From: Algoriphagus faecimaris
GTDB taxonomy: Bacteria; Bacteroidota; Bacteroidia; Cytophagales; Cyclobacteriaceae
Reading direction: 5' to 3'
Assembly: GCF_900101705.1 (NCBI RefSeq)
Contig: NZ_FNAC01000011.1
Coordinates: 62,001-126,000 of the forward strand
DNA: 64,000 nucleotides
Under the pieces are notes generated by a model that was not told where the DNA came from, did not search any database, and was given only the letters and a program-made list of their open reading frames with translations. The translations under genes were made by a program, and so were the position numbers. Each line of letters opens with the position of its first letter. Position 1 is the stretch's first letter. Positions 36,180 to 44,870 of this stretch are shown piece by piece.

Positions 36180-37670
36180 ATGCTGAACAATACCTTAAAA
36201 TCAATAAAAATAATAGCCAGTATAGCTTTGTTTTTCCAAAGTTTATTGTCTTTGGGACAAACCTATACTTTCGATACTTCCAATACAGGTTGCACCAATA
36301 ATCAATGGTCAAACGCCAACTGTTGGGACAAGTCAAATAACACTGGGCCAAGTGGATGTACAGTAAGTGCAGCCACAATTCCACCCTATTTTCCCACCGT
36401 TAGTGGCAATAGAACTCCTTGTGACGTCAATGTCATCATCAACGAGTCTATTGTCATCAATGGAAATGTAGAGTTTGGCGGTGGATTTAATTCGATCACC
36501 GTTGCCAACGGCGCCACCTTGACAGTAAATGGTAATTTTACCATCAATGGCTCTGATCAAATCAGTATCATTACCAATGAAGGCGGAGGTGTAAGAATAA
36601 ATGGTCAGGTTAATATAGAAACCGCCTCAAGTTTGATAATAGACGGAGATAATTCCGGCTTTGTACGGGCGGATGACATTGATTTTGACAATGACGGAAA
36701 GATATTCGTGAGGCAAAATGGTTTTCTTCATATTCGAAACGAAACAAAATTAAGAGGGAAAGATGTACTCTTAGACGTAAAAGGCACTTTTAGAACCTCA
36801 AGTTTTTCAGTTTCTGGAAACAATGCCACCTTAGATGTAAATGATGCAGGCATCTTGCTTGTGGAGGGTAATTTTTCATTACAAGGTCAAGGGGTAGTAG
36901 AAGTGAGAGGTAATAGCCTAGTAGAAGTAGGCGGCTCCCTACAAACCAATAGCAACGGCAATGGGCTGGTTTTTTCAGTGGAAGCCACAGCTTCTTTCTA
37001 CGTTTGCGGTGGTCTTTTCAATCCTGACACTATTCCTCCAGCGATGCAAGAAGAAGTTAATGTTGACCAAAATGGCTGTAGAATTCTACCGATCAACTAT
37101 CAATATGTCTCCGCAAAACTAGAGGAAAAAGAAAGAATAGCTCATATCCAATTTGCTACACTTCAAGAATGGAACAATGGTCATTTTGAAATCCAACGAT
37201 CTGATAACCAAATCGGTAATTTTCAGACAGTGGCTAGCTTAAACAGTGCAGGTTGGTCTAATGAACCGAAAGTTTACGAATATCAGGATGGAAGCTTGCC
37301 CATACTTGCAGGTCACTCCTTTTACCGTATCAAACAAGTGGATATGGAAAACAATGAAAGCTTTTCCAAAGTAGTCGGCATCTCCTATCCAGGGATATCA
37401 TCCAAGCAAGGTACTTGGCACGTATATCCTAATCCATCAGAAGGTTCAGCTATTAATATCGCTATATCAAATCCAGAAAATTATCACGGAGAAGAGATTT
37501 ACTTCAAATTGACAGCTGGAATTTGGGATATATCAACGCAAAAAGTGGAGTCTCCACAAAGCCTCCAAACAGCGCTTAGGGAAACAATAGTACATGCTCC
37601 TTCCGGAATCTTATTCTTGGAGATTCAATGGGGCAAGGACATAGAGGTATTGAAGGTCTGGAAAAAGTAA
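36180..37670 (+). CDS. T9SS sorting-domain protein, paralogue 4
   Basis: 496 residues with a signal peptide ending LLSLGQ. The N-terminal half carries Trp/Cys-containing beta repeats (CTNNQWSNANCWDKS) and a solenoid of NG-turn strands (ATLTVNGNFTINGSD). Then the shared C-terminal module: CRILPINYQYVSAKL, HFEIQRSDNQIG, FYRIKQVDMENNES, WHVYPNPSEGSAI and the end IEVLKVWKK. Predicted to be exported by Sec and then by T9SS to the cell surface. Confidence 0.78.
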   Translation: MLNNTLKSIKIIASIALFFQSLLSLGQTYTFDTSNTGCTNNQWSNANCWDKSNNTGPSGCTVSAATIPPYFPTVSGNRTPCDVNVIINESIVINGNVEFGGGFNSITVANGATLTVNGNFTINGSDQISIITNEGGGVRINGQVNIETASSLIIDGDNSGFVRADDIDFDNDGKIFVRQNGFLHIRNETKLRGKDVLLDVKGTFRTSSFSVSGNNATLDVNDAGILLVEGNFSLQGQGVVEVRGNSLVEVGGSLQTNSNGNGLVFSVEATASFYVCGGLFNPDTIPPAMQEEVNVDQNGCRILPINYQYVSAKLEEKERIAHIQFATLQEWNNGHFEIQRSDNQIGNFQTVASLNSAGWSNEPKVYEYQDGSLPILAGHSFYRIKQVDMENNESFSKVVGISYPGISSKQGTWHVYPNPSEGSAINIAISNPENYHGEEIYFKLTAGIWDISTQKVESPQSLQTALRETIVHAPSGILFLEIQWGKDIEVLKVWKK

Positions 37671-37876
37671 TTTCAGTAGGCAAGACATTGAGGTTTTCTT
37701 TAAATCCGCTTGGAAATAAAGTAAACTAGTACAAATGTTCAGCTCATCAGCATTTATGGATGGATAAGAGTGACTTCAGCTCCTTCTTTCTATTTTAAGC
37801 ATTGATTTTAAATGAATTAGGCACAGACTTTCCAAAGATTTTGGACAAAAAATTAGGAAGTTGAAATGCAAATCTG

Positions 37877-37884
37877 TATTTTTG
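37877..37884 (+). promoter_or_regulatory. Candidate -7 element before paralogue 5
   Basis: TATTTTTG fits TAnnTTTG and lies 25 bases before the ATG at 37909, implying a very short leader. It also argues that translation starts at 37909 and not at the upstream in-frame TTG (37861). Confidence 0.4.
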
Positions 37885-37908
37885 AAATGCGTTTTTTATG
37901 GTTTGAAA

Positions 37909-39678
37909 ATGAAAAAAAATTTTACAACAAAACTTTTAGTCTTGGTTTCGATGATTTTTCTCATCGGGTTGGAAAGCTATGGGCAAAGAATATTTACTTC
38001 AAATGGAACCTGCGCTACGCCTTCATTGACCAATAATTCTTGCTGGACAGTGACAGGAACTTGCGGAAGTGGAAATTCTCCAGGAACTTCTCCAGAAGGC
38101 ACAGCGTCTTGTCCAATCGTGATTGATATAGATCACCCTGTTTCAATAGCAGGCGACTTATCACTAGGTGGCCATGTCACATTAAATATAAATGCAGGAG
38201 GATCTTTGAATATAAATGGGAGAATCCTAATCAAAAGTGAAACTAAAGCCAATGTTATAAATACAAAAGGAGGTAATATCTTTGCAACCGAGTTATTATT
38301 ACAATCAGGTCGTGCAACAGGCAGCGCTTCTTATCCAACTGAATTAGACCTAAATGGAAATGGTACGAACAAGTTAATTGTTACAACATTAAGCGTCAAT
38401 CAAAATGTAATTTTTGATATCTTAGAAGATGGGTCACTTAAAGTAAATGGACTTACAAAATATGCTGGAAATAGCTCTCAAATAAATGTTTACGGTGACT
38501 ACGAAACTGATGGGCTAGAAATTGCCGGTGGGGGAAGAGGAGTTGAGCTAAACGCCTTCGGTGGAACAATAAAAATCTCTGGGGATGTTGATATAAAAGG
38601 TGAGTCAACGATATCACTTGGTGGAACAAGTGAAGTTCTCATTGAAGGAGACCTTAAGGTTACTGGTAACTTTGATGAAGAAAGTCTTACTGGCGGACTT
38701 ATAATGAGAGATGAGGCCTCCCTAATTGTAGGAGGAAACATTGATATTATTGGAAAGGCAACAGTTGCCATGCGAGATAATTCTGAAATTTTGGTTGAAG
38801 GCAGTGTGAATATTGGAGGAAGTGGGAAAATGGTGATGCGTGAAAACTCTATTTTGATTGTTGAAGGAGGTTGTGGAACTTATGAAGATGTTAACTGTGA
38901 GGGAGGCCTGTTTATAGATGGTAATGGTCAATTTCTTGAATATAATTTTACTCAAGCTTACATATGTGGTCAAAAACCAGATCATAATGAAGTAGACGAG
39001 GGTGCTCCTGCATTTGTGCCAGAGTACTGTGACCCCAATGATCCCAATACTGAACCAGGCGTTAACTGTGCACTTTATACTTCTTGTAGAATATTAGGTG
39101 TTGAGTTTGGAAATACCATTGTAGAGTTTGAACAAATTCAACGTGTTAACAACATCCAATTTATAACTCTAAAAGAGAGAGATAATTCTCACTTTGAAGT
39201 AGAGCGTTCAATTGATGGAACTAAATCTTTTCAAAAAATCGGAACTGTTTCTGGAACTGGATGGAGTGACAACTTGTCAAATTATTTGTTCATTGATTCT
39301 AATCTTCCAATTGGTGGGGGAAATGTATTTTATAGAATTAAACAAGTTGATTTTTCTGGTGCTTTTATCTACTCAGAAGTTTTTGCCAATAGAATCCCTG
39401 GAGTAGGATTCACTAAAGGAGTCTGGAGAGCTTATCCTAACCCTTCAATAGGAAACGAATTAAAATTAGGTTTATTAGATCCTAAACAATACAATGATGA
39501 ATCTATTTCTGTACGAATGACACATCCTTTATCCATAACTGAAACTTTTACTGCGCAAAATATAGATCAAATCAATTCAAAGATTACTTACTGGGTCAAT
39601 CAAATACCCACTGGTGTTTTTGTTCTAGAAATAGTCTGGGGAGATAAAATAGATCATATAAAGATTCTTAAAAAATAA
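37909..39678 (+). CDS. T9SS sorting-domain protein, paralogue 5
   Basis: 589 residues from ATG 37909 (MKKNFTTKLLVLVSMIFLIG). Signal peptide ends ESYGQ. The middle is a beta solenoid with repeats such as GDLKVTGNF, GGNIDIIGKATVAM and EGSVNIGGSGKMVM. An insert of Asn/Pro/Glu-rich loops (DPNDPNTEPG) precedes the shared module: CRILGVEFGNTIVEF, HFEVERSIDGTKSFQKIG, FYRIKQVDFSGAF, WRAYPNPSIGNEL and the end IKILKK. Base use is more AT-rich than in its neighbours. Convergent with the large gene downstream, 6 bases apart. Confidence 0.8.
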   Translation: MKKNFTTKLLVLVSMIFLIGLESYGQRIFTSNGTCATPSLTNNSCWTVTGTCGSGNSPGTSPEGTASCPIVIDIDHPVSIAGDLSLGGHVTLNINAGGSLNINGRILIKSETKANVINTKGGNIFATELLLQSGRATGSASYPTELDLNGNGTNKLIVTTLSVNQNVIFDILEDGSLKVNGLTKYAGNSSQINVYGDYETDGLEIAGGGRGVELNAFGGTIKISGDVDIKGESTISLGGTSEVLIEGDLKVTGNFDEESLTGGLIMRDEASLIVGGNIDIIGKATVAMRDNSEILVEGSVNIGGSGKMVMRENSILIVEGGCGTYEDVNCEGGLFIDGNGQFLEYNFTQAYICGQKPDHNEVDEGAPAFVPEYCDPNDPNTEPGVNCALYTSCRILGVEFGNTIVEFEQIQRVNNIQFITLKERDNSHFEVERSIDGTKSFQKIGTVSGTGWSDNLSNYLFIDSNLPIGGGNVFYRIKQVDFSGAFIYSEVFANRIPGVGFTKGVWRAYPNPSIGNELKLGLLDPKQYNDESISVRMTHPLSITETFTAQNIDQINSKITYWVNQIPTGVFVLEIVWGDKIDHIKILKK

Positions 39679-39684
39679 ATAGGT

Positions 39685-42600
39685 TTACTCCTCATCTTCC
39701 TTCCTTCTCACCGGCAGCTGGGGTTGACCTAATCCCACACTTCCTTTTAAACCGGTTAAGGTTGCCTTCCACCAGGCATTGAATATAAATTTGGATTGAT
39801 CTCTTTTCAGGTAAATATCTGAACGGACGACATTCCCAAGAAACTTCCTAGGATTGTTATTCTTAATTAAGGTATTGGCGAGAAATGTCATCAGACCCAG
39901 TTTCCCTCTTCCCTTTTCTAATGTGACACTATCCAAAAAAGTTACCTTCAATCCCTCGTATCGGAAATCCATTCTACCAAAGGCTTCCTCCTTATCGAGT
40001 CTAAAATTCCAATCTCCTTTGAGTACTTCTCCCGAATTGATCTCTAAAAAAGCACCTTTGGAGAGCATATCATTTATCTGTGTAAGATCAAATCTGTCAA
40101 CCTGTACGGTTACCTCCATCTCATAAGGTGGGGCATAATGCATCTGCACTTGCAGGTCAAGCTCGCCCGAACCCATCAGTGCGGACCTCGCCAAAAGAAA
40201 CGAATGGGCTATGGGATGTTCAGTAGTACTATCACTGATGGCAAAGGGCGTCAATACAACCTCAAGGTTTTCAAACTCAATTTTTCCAGGAGACATAGAA
40301 TTTGCGACAAATTCCTGATACCTCACAAATCCATCTTCCACAAGAATAGAGTCTACCCTAACATTGAAAGGTAAATCTTGAAAAATCTCCTGAGGCATCA
40401 GTTTAATCACTCCTTCCTTTTGAGGAATTCGTTTGTCGCGAAGTACATCAACATGCATTCCTGTCGCATGAACTCTCTTTGCCTCCAAGCCCTGACCTGA
40501 AATCAGCTTTTCTGTATTAATGGACTCAACAGCTATTCGGTCCACCCCCAACTGAATGGCATCCGTCTGAAAACCAACCTTGCGCAGGTATTCATATCTA
40601 CCCATCGCCGGGCTGAACTGTACACCTTCCAAGATTAAATTCCGCTCCGACACAGATGCCTTTTTTACCCTCAATACTTCTAAGCTATCCTTACTATAGA
40701 TTTGATAATCCGATATAGACAGTCTCAAATCCTCGTCCAAAAAGAATTCAGAACTATTGGCTTTGGATAAATCGAGAAGGTCTATGTCCAAATCAGCTAA
40801 AGAAAAATCAATCCCTTGAAATTGTAAACGAGGAAGAGGCCCAATTCCTTTTCTATGAAAGTCCAATTTCCCGTCGGAAATGGATAAATTCTGTAAAATC
40901 AAGGAACTTACGAATGCTTCCTCATTCCTGATTCTTGAGGTAGTCTGCTCTTCTTTAGGAGTGGAAGTGCTATCAAGGTAAATCACAAACTCAGGTTTCA
41001 AAAAGCGGATACCTTCCAGATTTACCTTTCCAGTTCTTTGAATTTCAGCCAAGGTATTATTTTGAATTCCCAATTCATCGATTTTACCCGAAAAAAGCGT
41101 CCCTTGAGCATTTTCAAGATCCAAAGGTTCAATTTCCAAACCTGAAAACACCGTCTCATCCGCCTTATTGTTAATAAACACTTCCGAAAAACGAACCCTA
41201 TGTAAGCTATCGGGCAAAACGAAGGAAAAATCATTAACAGCAAGTGAAACCTCATCAAAAAGTTCGGCCAAAATCAACTCATTTTCCATTTGCTCGTCGA
41301 GAAAAAAATCAGTGACGGCTACATCAAAAGTAGCTTGAATAGACTCTACCTCCTTATTTGCTATCTGAAAAGTCAGCCTCAAATCGGATTCTAAGGCAGA
41401 TATTTCTTCTATTTTCAAATACTCTACGGACCGACTCAAAGCTCTCGAGCCTCTTTGGGATTGCTTACTGACATTACGGATAAAATCTGGCTCAATATCC
41501 AAATTGATTCGGCTTCCCTCCACAGTTAACTTGGTCAAGTCCAGTCTATTTTCATAAAGAAATTCCTCCAGGTCTACTCCTTCTAGGGTCAATTTAGGCA
41601 GTAGCAAAGACAAGGCTAACTTACTCTCAAGCTGCTCTCCCGGAGTTAGCAATAGACTGTCAATGGTGATGGCCTCAGTCTTGGTGTTAAACTGAAGATT
41701 ACCCGTGCTCACATCATAGTCACCCTTAGCGAGACTAAAAGAATAACCCGCAAGATTCAAGATGATTTCATCTGAGAAAAAGCTTCGCGATAAATCTACC
41801 TCCTGCCCAGGAGCATAATAAAAATCCCTCACTTTTAGCGAGAGGTCCTCTTCGCTAAAACTCACTTCTTGTCTCCCGGTGATATCGGTAAAATCCATCT
41901 TCCCCTTAAAAAAAGCGATAGAATCTATAGAAACCACCTGAAAGTAATCAGAAAGCAAATCCTGAATTTCACCCGAAGAGCTTAAACCTGAAGTCTCTGA
42001 TTCCTGATTACGTTTGCGGTATTGATTATAAATCAGGTGAGGTTCAGATACCATGATGTAATCAATTAATAGGTTGCCTTCCAGCAATGCGGATCGAACG
42101 TCGATTCCATTCAGCTGAAAAACAGGCACACTCAAATCAATAGTGGCAGATTTGTCATAAATATCCAGAAGCTCTTGAATTTGATCGGGCTTTTCGGGTT
42201 TTAGAGAGAAGTTTCTGACATCTACCAAGTTTCTCTTTGAATCAATCACAATCTTGTCTGCAGTAAAAAGATGGAGGTTATCCCTTAACTTCAGTTGGTA
42301 CTGATCCAAGCTCAACACCATTTCTTCCGCTAGCAATAAGTCTCTCAAATTAGCCGACGACTCGGGTCGCAAGAGTACATCCTCCAACTCAAGGCTGAAT
42401 TTTTCAAAGCCGATATTATCACTTCGATCCCCGGATTCATTTTCAAACCGGACCGTACCTTCATTAATCTTAAGCTGCCTGATATTGACCTCCTCCAGAT
42501 ATCCTTGAAGGAGTTTTTGAGCGGCAAATCGCTGAGAAGTGTCTTTTCTGGCGACTCGATCGATAAACTCCACCTTTGGCTGATTGATTTCCAGAAGATC

Positions 42601-44022
42601 AACATCCAATTTTGATTCATTGTAGAGCTTTTTAAGGTTAGCTTCATTGAGCTGAAGCTTCGGCAGGCTGAGCCTAACGACTTGCCGGATACTTGTATCG
42701 CTATGATCTCCGACTTTGGGAAAAATCTCAAAATTTTCTACTTCAATTTCATCCAGAAAGGAAGACATGGAAACCTTTTCACCTCTAATCACATGTACCC
42801 CATCAGAAAGGCTCAAGGTAAAATCCCCCAATTCCATCGCTGCATCTTTCCCATAAAAAAATTGGTTTTTCAATTGACTTTCATCTGCGCCCAAGTAAAA
42901 TTCAGCCATCCGGAAATCAACGTCAGCGATATCGACTCTGGACCTGGCGCTATCAGACAAATCACGAGAAGAGAATTTTCCATTATTGACAGAAAACTCC
43001 TTGATAGAAAATGATTTTAAAATCCCTTCAATCAATCCATTCAAATCACCCGAACCACTGACCTCCTCTTCAAGCTTTTCCCCTGAGCTTGTCATTTGAA
43101 ACTCCGGATCATTTAATACAATCTCCTCAATTTTCACCTCAGAGGTCAAAAAAGCCCGATTGAGATCCATATTAGCCACTTTTAATCTGTCTAGCTTGAG
43201 ATCATAATAGGACCTACTTGGAACAGCTCGATTTGAAATCAATTGAAATTCTTGAATATCAATCAGTCGGTCCAAAGAACTCACATGAACATTCTCTGCC
43301 AAAATCAAATGAACACCATCAGAAAGCGGAAATTCTACCTGCTCTAGTTCAAATTCAAAACCTGCAGCATTAAAAGGTGTTTCCCAATTTTTTGCAGTCG
43401 TCCAATCCACATCCCTAATCAATACCCTCGAGTTTTCAGCTTTAAGGGACTTTTGACTCAGAAAATTCAAGAAAAAGAGATCTGCATGATTAATTTCGAT
43501 TTCATCGATATACACTCCTCCCATGGAGATGCGTTCAATACTTTTTTGGATCTCTTCCTCTAGGCGCTTTACAGGGGTCTTCTTTTCAGCCCCCCCCTCC
43601 TCTTCTGTTTTTTCAGGTAGCTCTATTCCAATGTCAGGATTATCCAGGTCTATTTTTCCGATTCGGATGATCCGCTCAGACCAATCGTACCAAATATTCC
43701 GAAAAGCTATTTCATCCAAGGTAAAATCAAATACAACTTGATCGATTTCGGATTGATTCGCTTCCACCGGCTTCATCACAATTCCATTGAGAAAAACCCC
43801 TCTTCTGATCAGAGAAAAGTTCAAGCGATTAAAGTCTACCTGATATACACCGGCAGTAGCTTCATTGATTTTATTTCGGGTCCAATTGACCAGCAAGAGG
43901 TTAGAACCAAAATAAATCACAAACTCTAAAAATAGAATCCCCAGAAAAATGAAAGTCAAAACCCGAAGGATTTTCTTTCGCAAGGGATGTCTAGTCAGTT
44001 TTTCCTTAAAACGATGAATCAT
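39685..44022 (-). CDS. Large AsmA/TamB-like envelope protein
   Basis: 1445 residues. One N-terminal membrane helix (about 19-40) is followed by a very long extracytoplasmic part built from repeated beta-strand units in which FNLNLA-type strands and LSDGVHVI or LSDGVHLI phrases recur. The end has the AsmA/DUF748-like region GEVLKGDWNFRLDKEEAFGRMDF and WWKATLTGLKGSVGLGQ. Proteins of this architecture form lipid-transport bridges between the membranes. That role is inferred from fold type, not from specific residues. A tRNA-like RNA with terminator lies directly upstream on the same strand; no promoter is seen between it and the start. Confidence 0.65.
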   Translation of the reverse strand: MIHRFKEKLTRHPLRKKILRVLTFIFLGILFLEFVIYFGSNLLLVNWTRNKINEATAGVYQVDFNRLNFSLIRRGVFLNGIVMKPVEANQSEIDQVVFDFTLDEIAFRNIWYDWSERIIRIGKIDLDNPDIGIELPEKTEEEGGAEKKTPVKRLEEEIQKSIERISMGGVYIDEIEINHADLFFLNFLSQKSLKAENSRVLIRDVDWTTAKNWETPFNAAGFEFELEQVEFPLSDGVHLILAENVHVSSLDRLIDIQEFQLISNRAVPSRSYYDLKLDRLKVANMDLNRAFLTSEVKIEEIVLNDPEFQMTSSGEKLEEEVSGSGDLNGLIEGILKSFSIKEFSVNNGKFSSRDLSDSARSRVDIADVDFRMAEFYLGADESQLKNQFFYGKDAAMELGDFTLSLSDGVHVIRGEKVSMSSFLDEIEVENFEIFPKVGDHSDTSIRQVVRLSLPKLQLNEANLKKLYNESKLDVDLLEINQPKVEFIDRVARKDTSQRFAAQKLLQGYLEEVNIRQLKINEGTVRFENESGDRSDNIGFEKFSLELEDVLLRPESSANLRDLLLAEEMVLSLDQYQLKLRDNLHLFTADKIVIDSKRNLVDVRNFSLKPEKPDQIQELLDIYDKSATIDLSVPVFQLNGIDVRSALLEGNLLIDYIMVSEPHLIYNQYRKRNQESETSGLSSSGEIQDLLSDYFQVVSIDSIAFFKGKMDFTDITGRQEVSFSEEDLSLKVRDFYYAPGQEVDLSRSFFSDEIILNLAGYSFSLAKGDYDVSTGNLQFNTKTEAITIDSLLLTPGEQLESKLALSLLLPKLTLEGVDLEEFLYENRLDLTKLTVEGSRINLDIEPDFIRNVSKQSQRGSRALSRSVEYLKIEEISALESDLRLTFQIANKEVESIQATFDVAVTDFFLDEQMENELILAELFDEVSLAVNDFSFVLPDSLHRVRFSEVFINNKADETVFSGLEIEPLDLENAQGTLFSGKIDELGIQNNTLAEIQRTGKVNLEGIRFLKPEFVIYLDSTSTPKEEQTTSRIRNEEAFVSSLILQNLSISDGKLDFHRKGIGPLPRLQFQGIDFSLADLDIDLLDLSKANSSEFFLDEDLRLSISDYQIYSKDSLEVLRVKKASVSERNLILEGVQFSPAMGRYEYLRKVGFQTDAIQLGVDRIAVESINTEKLISGQGLEAKRVHATGMHVDVLRDKRIPQKEGVIKLMPQEIFQDLPFNVRVDSILVEDGFVRYQEFVANSMSPGKIEFENLEVVLTPFAISDSTTEHPIAHSFLLARSALMGSGELDLQVQMHYAPPYEMEVTVQVDRFDLTQINDMLSKGAFLEINSGEVLKGDWNFRLDKEEAFGRMDFRYEGLKVTFLDSVTLEKGRGKLGLMTFLANTLIKNNNPRKFLGNVVRSDIYLKRDQSKFIFNAWWKATLTGLKGSVGLGQPQLPVRRKEDEE

Positions 44023-44061
44023 CGGAGTGAATTTGATGTAAAATAACTAATTACTCCCAGA

Positions 44062-44093
44062 TAAAAGAAAAGCAGCACCGAGATGCTGCTTTG
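44062..44093 (-). terminator. Intrinsic terminator of tRNA-like RNA 1
   Basis: AGCAGCA (44071-44077) pairs with TGCTGCT (44084-44090), loop 6 bases; on the minus strand TTTTCTTTT follows. It lies 6 bases after the 3' end of the RNA and 40 bases before the start of the large AsmA-like gene. Confidence 0.75.
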
Positions 44094-44098
44094 TTAAG

Positions 44099-44234
44099 CT
44101 GTAGGAGAAGGATTCGAACCTCCACGGAGTAGTTAGGCAATAGTCCGGTTTGTTCTACGCTTTTTCCCACCGATTTTATCGGTACTCCACCCCCGAGACA
44201 GGAGGGCTTGTCTGCCAATTTCAACATCCTACAG
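44099..44234 (-). tRNA. tRNA-like RNA 1, class II body, GUC anticodon, branched variable arm
   Basis: Read on the minus strand: acceptor TGTAGGA/TCCTACA (8 bp if the flanking C:G is counted), U8, D arm TTG-AAATTGGCAGA-CAA as in tRNA-Leu, anticodon stem CCCTC/GGGGG, loop CTGTCTC (U33, anticodon GUC) and T arm GGAGG-TTCGAAT-CCTTC. Between the anticodon stem and T arm lie about 64 bases, far more than the 10-20 of Leu/Ser tRNAs. There, GGAGT/ACTCC encloses hairpin ACCGAT-AAA-ATCGGT and a second bulged stem. Position 37 is U and the discriminator is G; no CCA is encoded. The body says Leu/Ser, but the anticodon reads Asp codons. It may not act in decoding. Confidence 0.6.
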
Positions 44235-44265
44235 TATTGTATTTTATTTAAAGCCAAGGCTTTAT

Positions 44266-44329
44266 AAAAGCGACAAATTAACTCACAGCTTATTTCTAAC
44301 CTGTCTCCATTGCTTAACTTGTCGCTTTT
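44266..44329. repeat. Sixteen-bp inverted repeat upstream of tRNA-like RNA 1
   Basis: AAAAGCGACAAATTAA (44266-44281) and TTAACTTGTCGCTTTT (44314-44329) pair with one mismatch around a 32-base loop. On the minus strand this precedes RNA 1 and could lie in its leader; on the plus strand a T run follows. The rest of the 44235-44582 gap is AT-rich with no gene. Confidence 0.45.
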
Positions 44330-44581
44330 TGAAATTACTCCCCGTTTAAGAGTAAAAGTTTAAAATCATTGAGTTTAGATTCAAGCTTGTAAGCTAAATA
44401 TCCTCATTGATTATGACAAATTTAGCAAAAGCATTGGTTTATTAAAATTAATATAAAAAATAAGCCATTTATTTTCTGTTTTTTTATCTAAATACGATTT
44501 TTATTACCGTATTGATATTTAAGAATAAAATTTCTATTAGTTTTTTAAAAATTTGACAATGACCTATTTTGAACTGGGCAT

Positions 44582-44614
44582 AAAAAAAACCATGAAACAA
44601 AATTTCATGGTTTT
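44582..44614 (-). terminator. Intrinsic terminator of tRNA-like RNA 2
   Basis: CCATGAAA (44590-44597) pairs with TTTCATGG (44603-44610). The stem extends through A:T pairs and eight T follow on the minus strand. It lies 32 bases beyond the 3' end of RNA 2. Confidence 0.8.
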
Positions 44615-44645
44615 AGTCAATTAACAATAAACCCAAAATAACCTG

Positions 44646-44783
44646 CTGTAGGAGAAGGATTCGAACCTCCACGGAGTAGTTAGGCAAATTTACGAGCTCG
44701 CTAAAATGCTTTATCCCACCGGTAGCACCGGTACTCCACCCCCGAGACAGGAGGGCTTGTCTGCCAATTTCAACATCCTACAG
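44646..44783 (-). tRNA. tRNA-like RNA 2, class II body, GUC anticodon, branched variable arm
   Basis: Same architecture as the copy 410 bases downstream. The first 55 bases (acceptor, D and anticodon arms, start of the variable region) and last 42 (rest of the variable stem, T arm, acceptor) are identical. The middle differs, but keeps its pairing: hairpin ACCGGT-GCT-ACCGGT has G:C where copy 1 has A:U, and the next stem GCA/TGC plus TTT/AAA replaces GCG/TGC plus TAG/CTA. It has its own promoter-like site and terminator, so it is probably an independent transcript. A tRNA charged by SerRS or LeuRS, or a non-decoding tRNA mimic, are both open. Confidence 0.6.
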
Positions 44784-44837
44784 TATGTGTGTTCAAAGAT
44801 CAAATTCAATTACCTTTTGTAGGTGAACTTGATGATT

Positions 44838-44870
44838 CAAATATACAAGGATCAGATTCTTTTTTGCAAA
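44838..44870 (-). promoter_or_regulatory. Promoter of tRNA-like RNA 2
   Basis: On the minus strand TTTG (44870-44867), 21 bases, TATATTTG (44845-44838): among the best matches to the Bacteroidota consensus in the window. The RNA's 5' end at 44783 would then have a leader of about 48 bases, cut off by RNase P if the acceptor is recognised. From 44871 to 45071 nothing else is seen. Confidence 0.55.

Noticed and set aside
44051..44257. A 68-codon minus-strand frame across tRNA-like RNA 1
   Set aside because: It runs through the acceptor, D, anticodon and T arms and the terminator; the RNA structure explains the conservation with copy 2, and the peptide is not kept there.
44099..44783. Reading the two tRNA-like genes as tmRNA or as tRNA-Sec
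   Set aside because: A tmRNA would lack a D stem and anticodon arm and be far longer; tRNA-Sec would have UCA in the anticodon. Neither fits.
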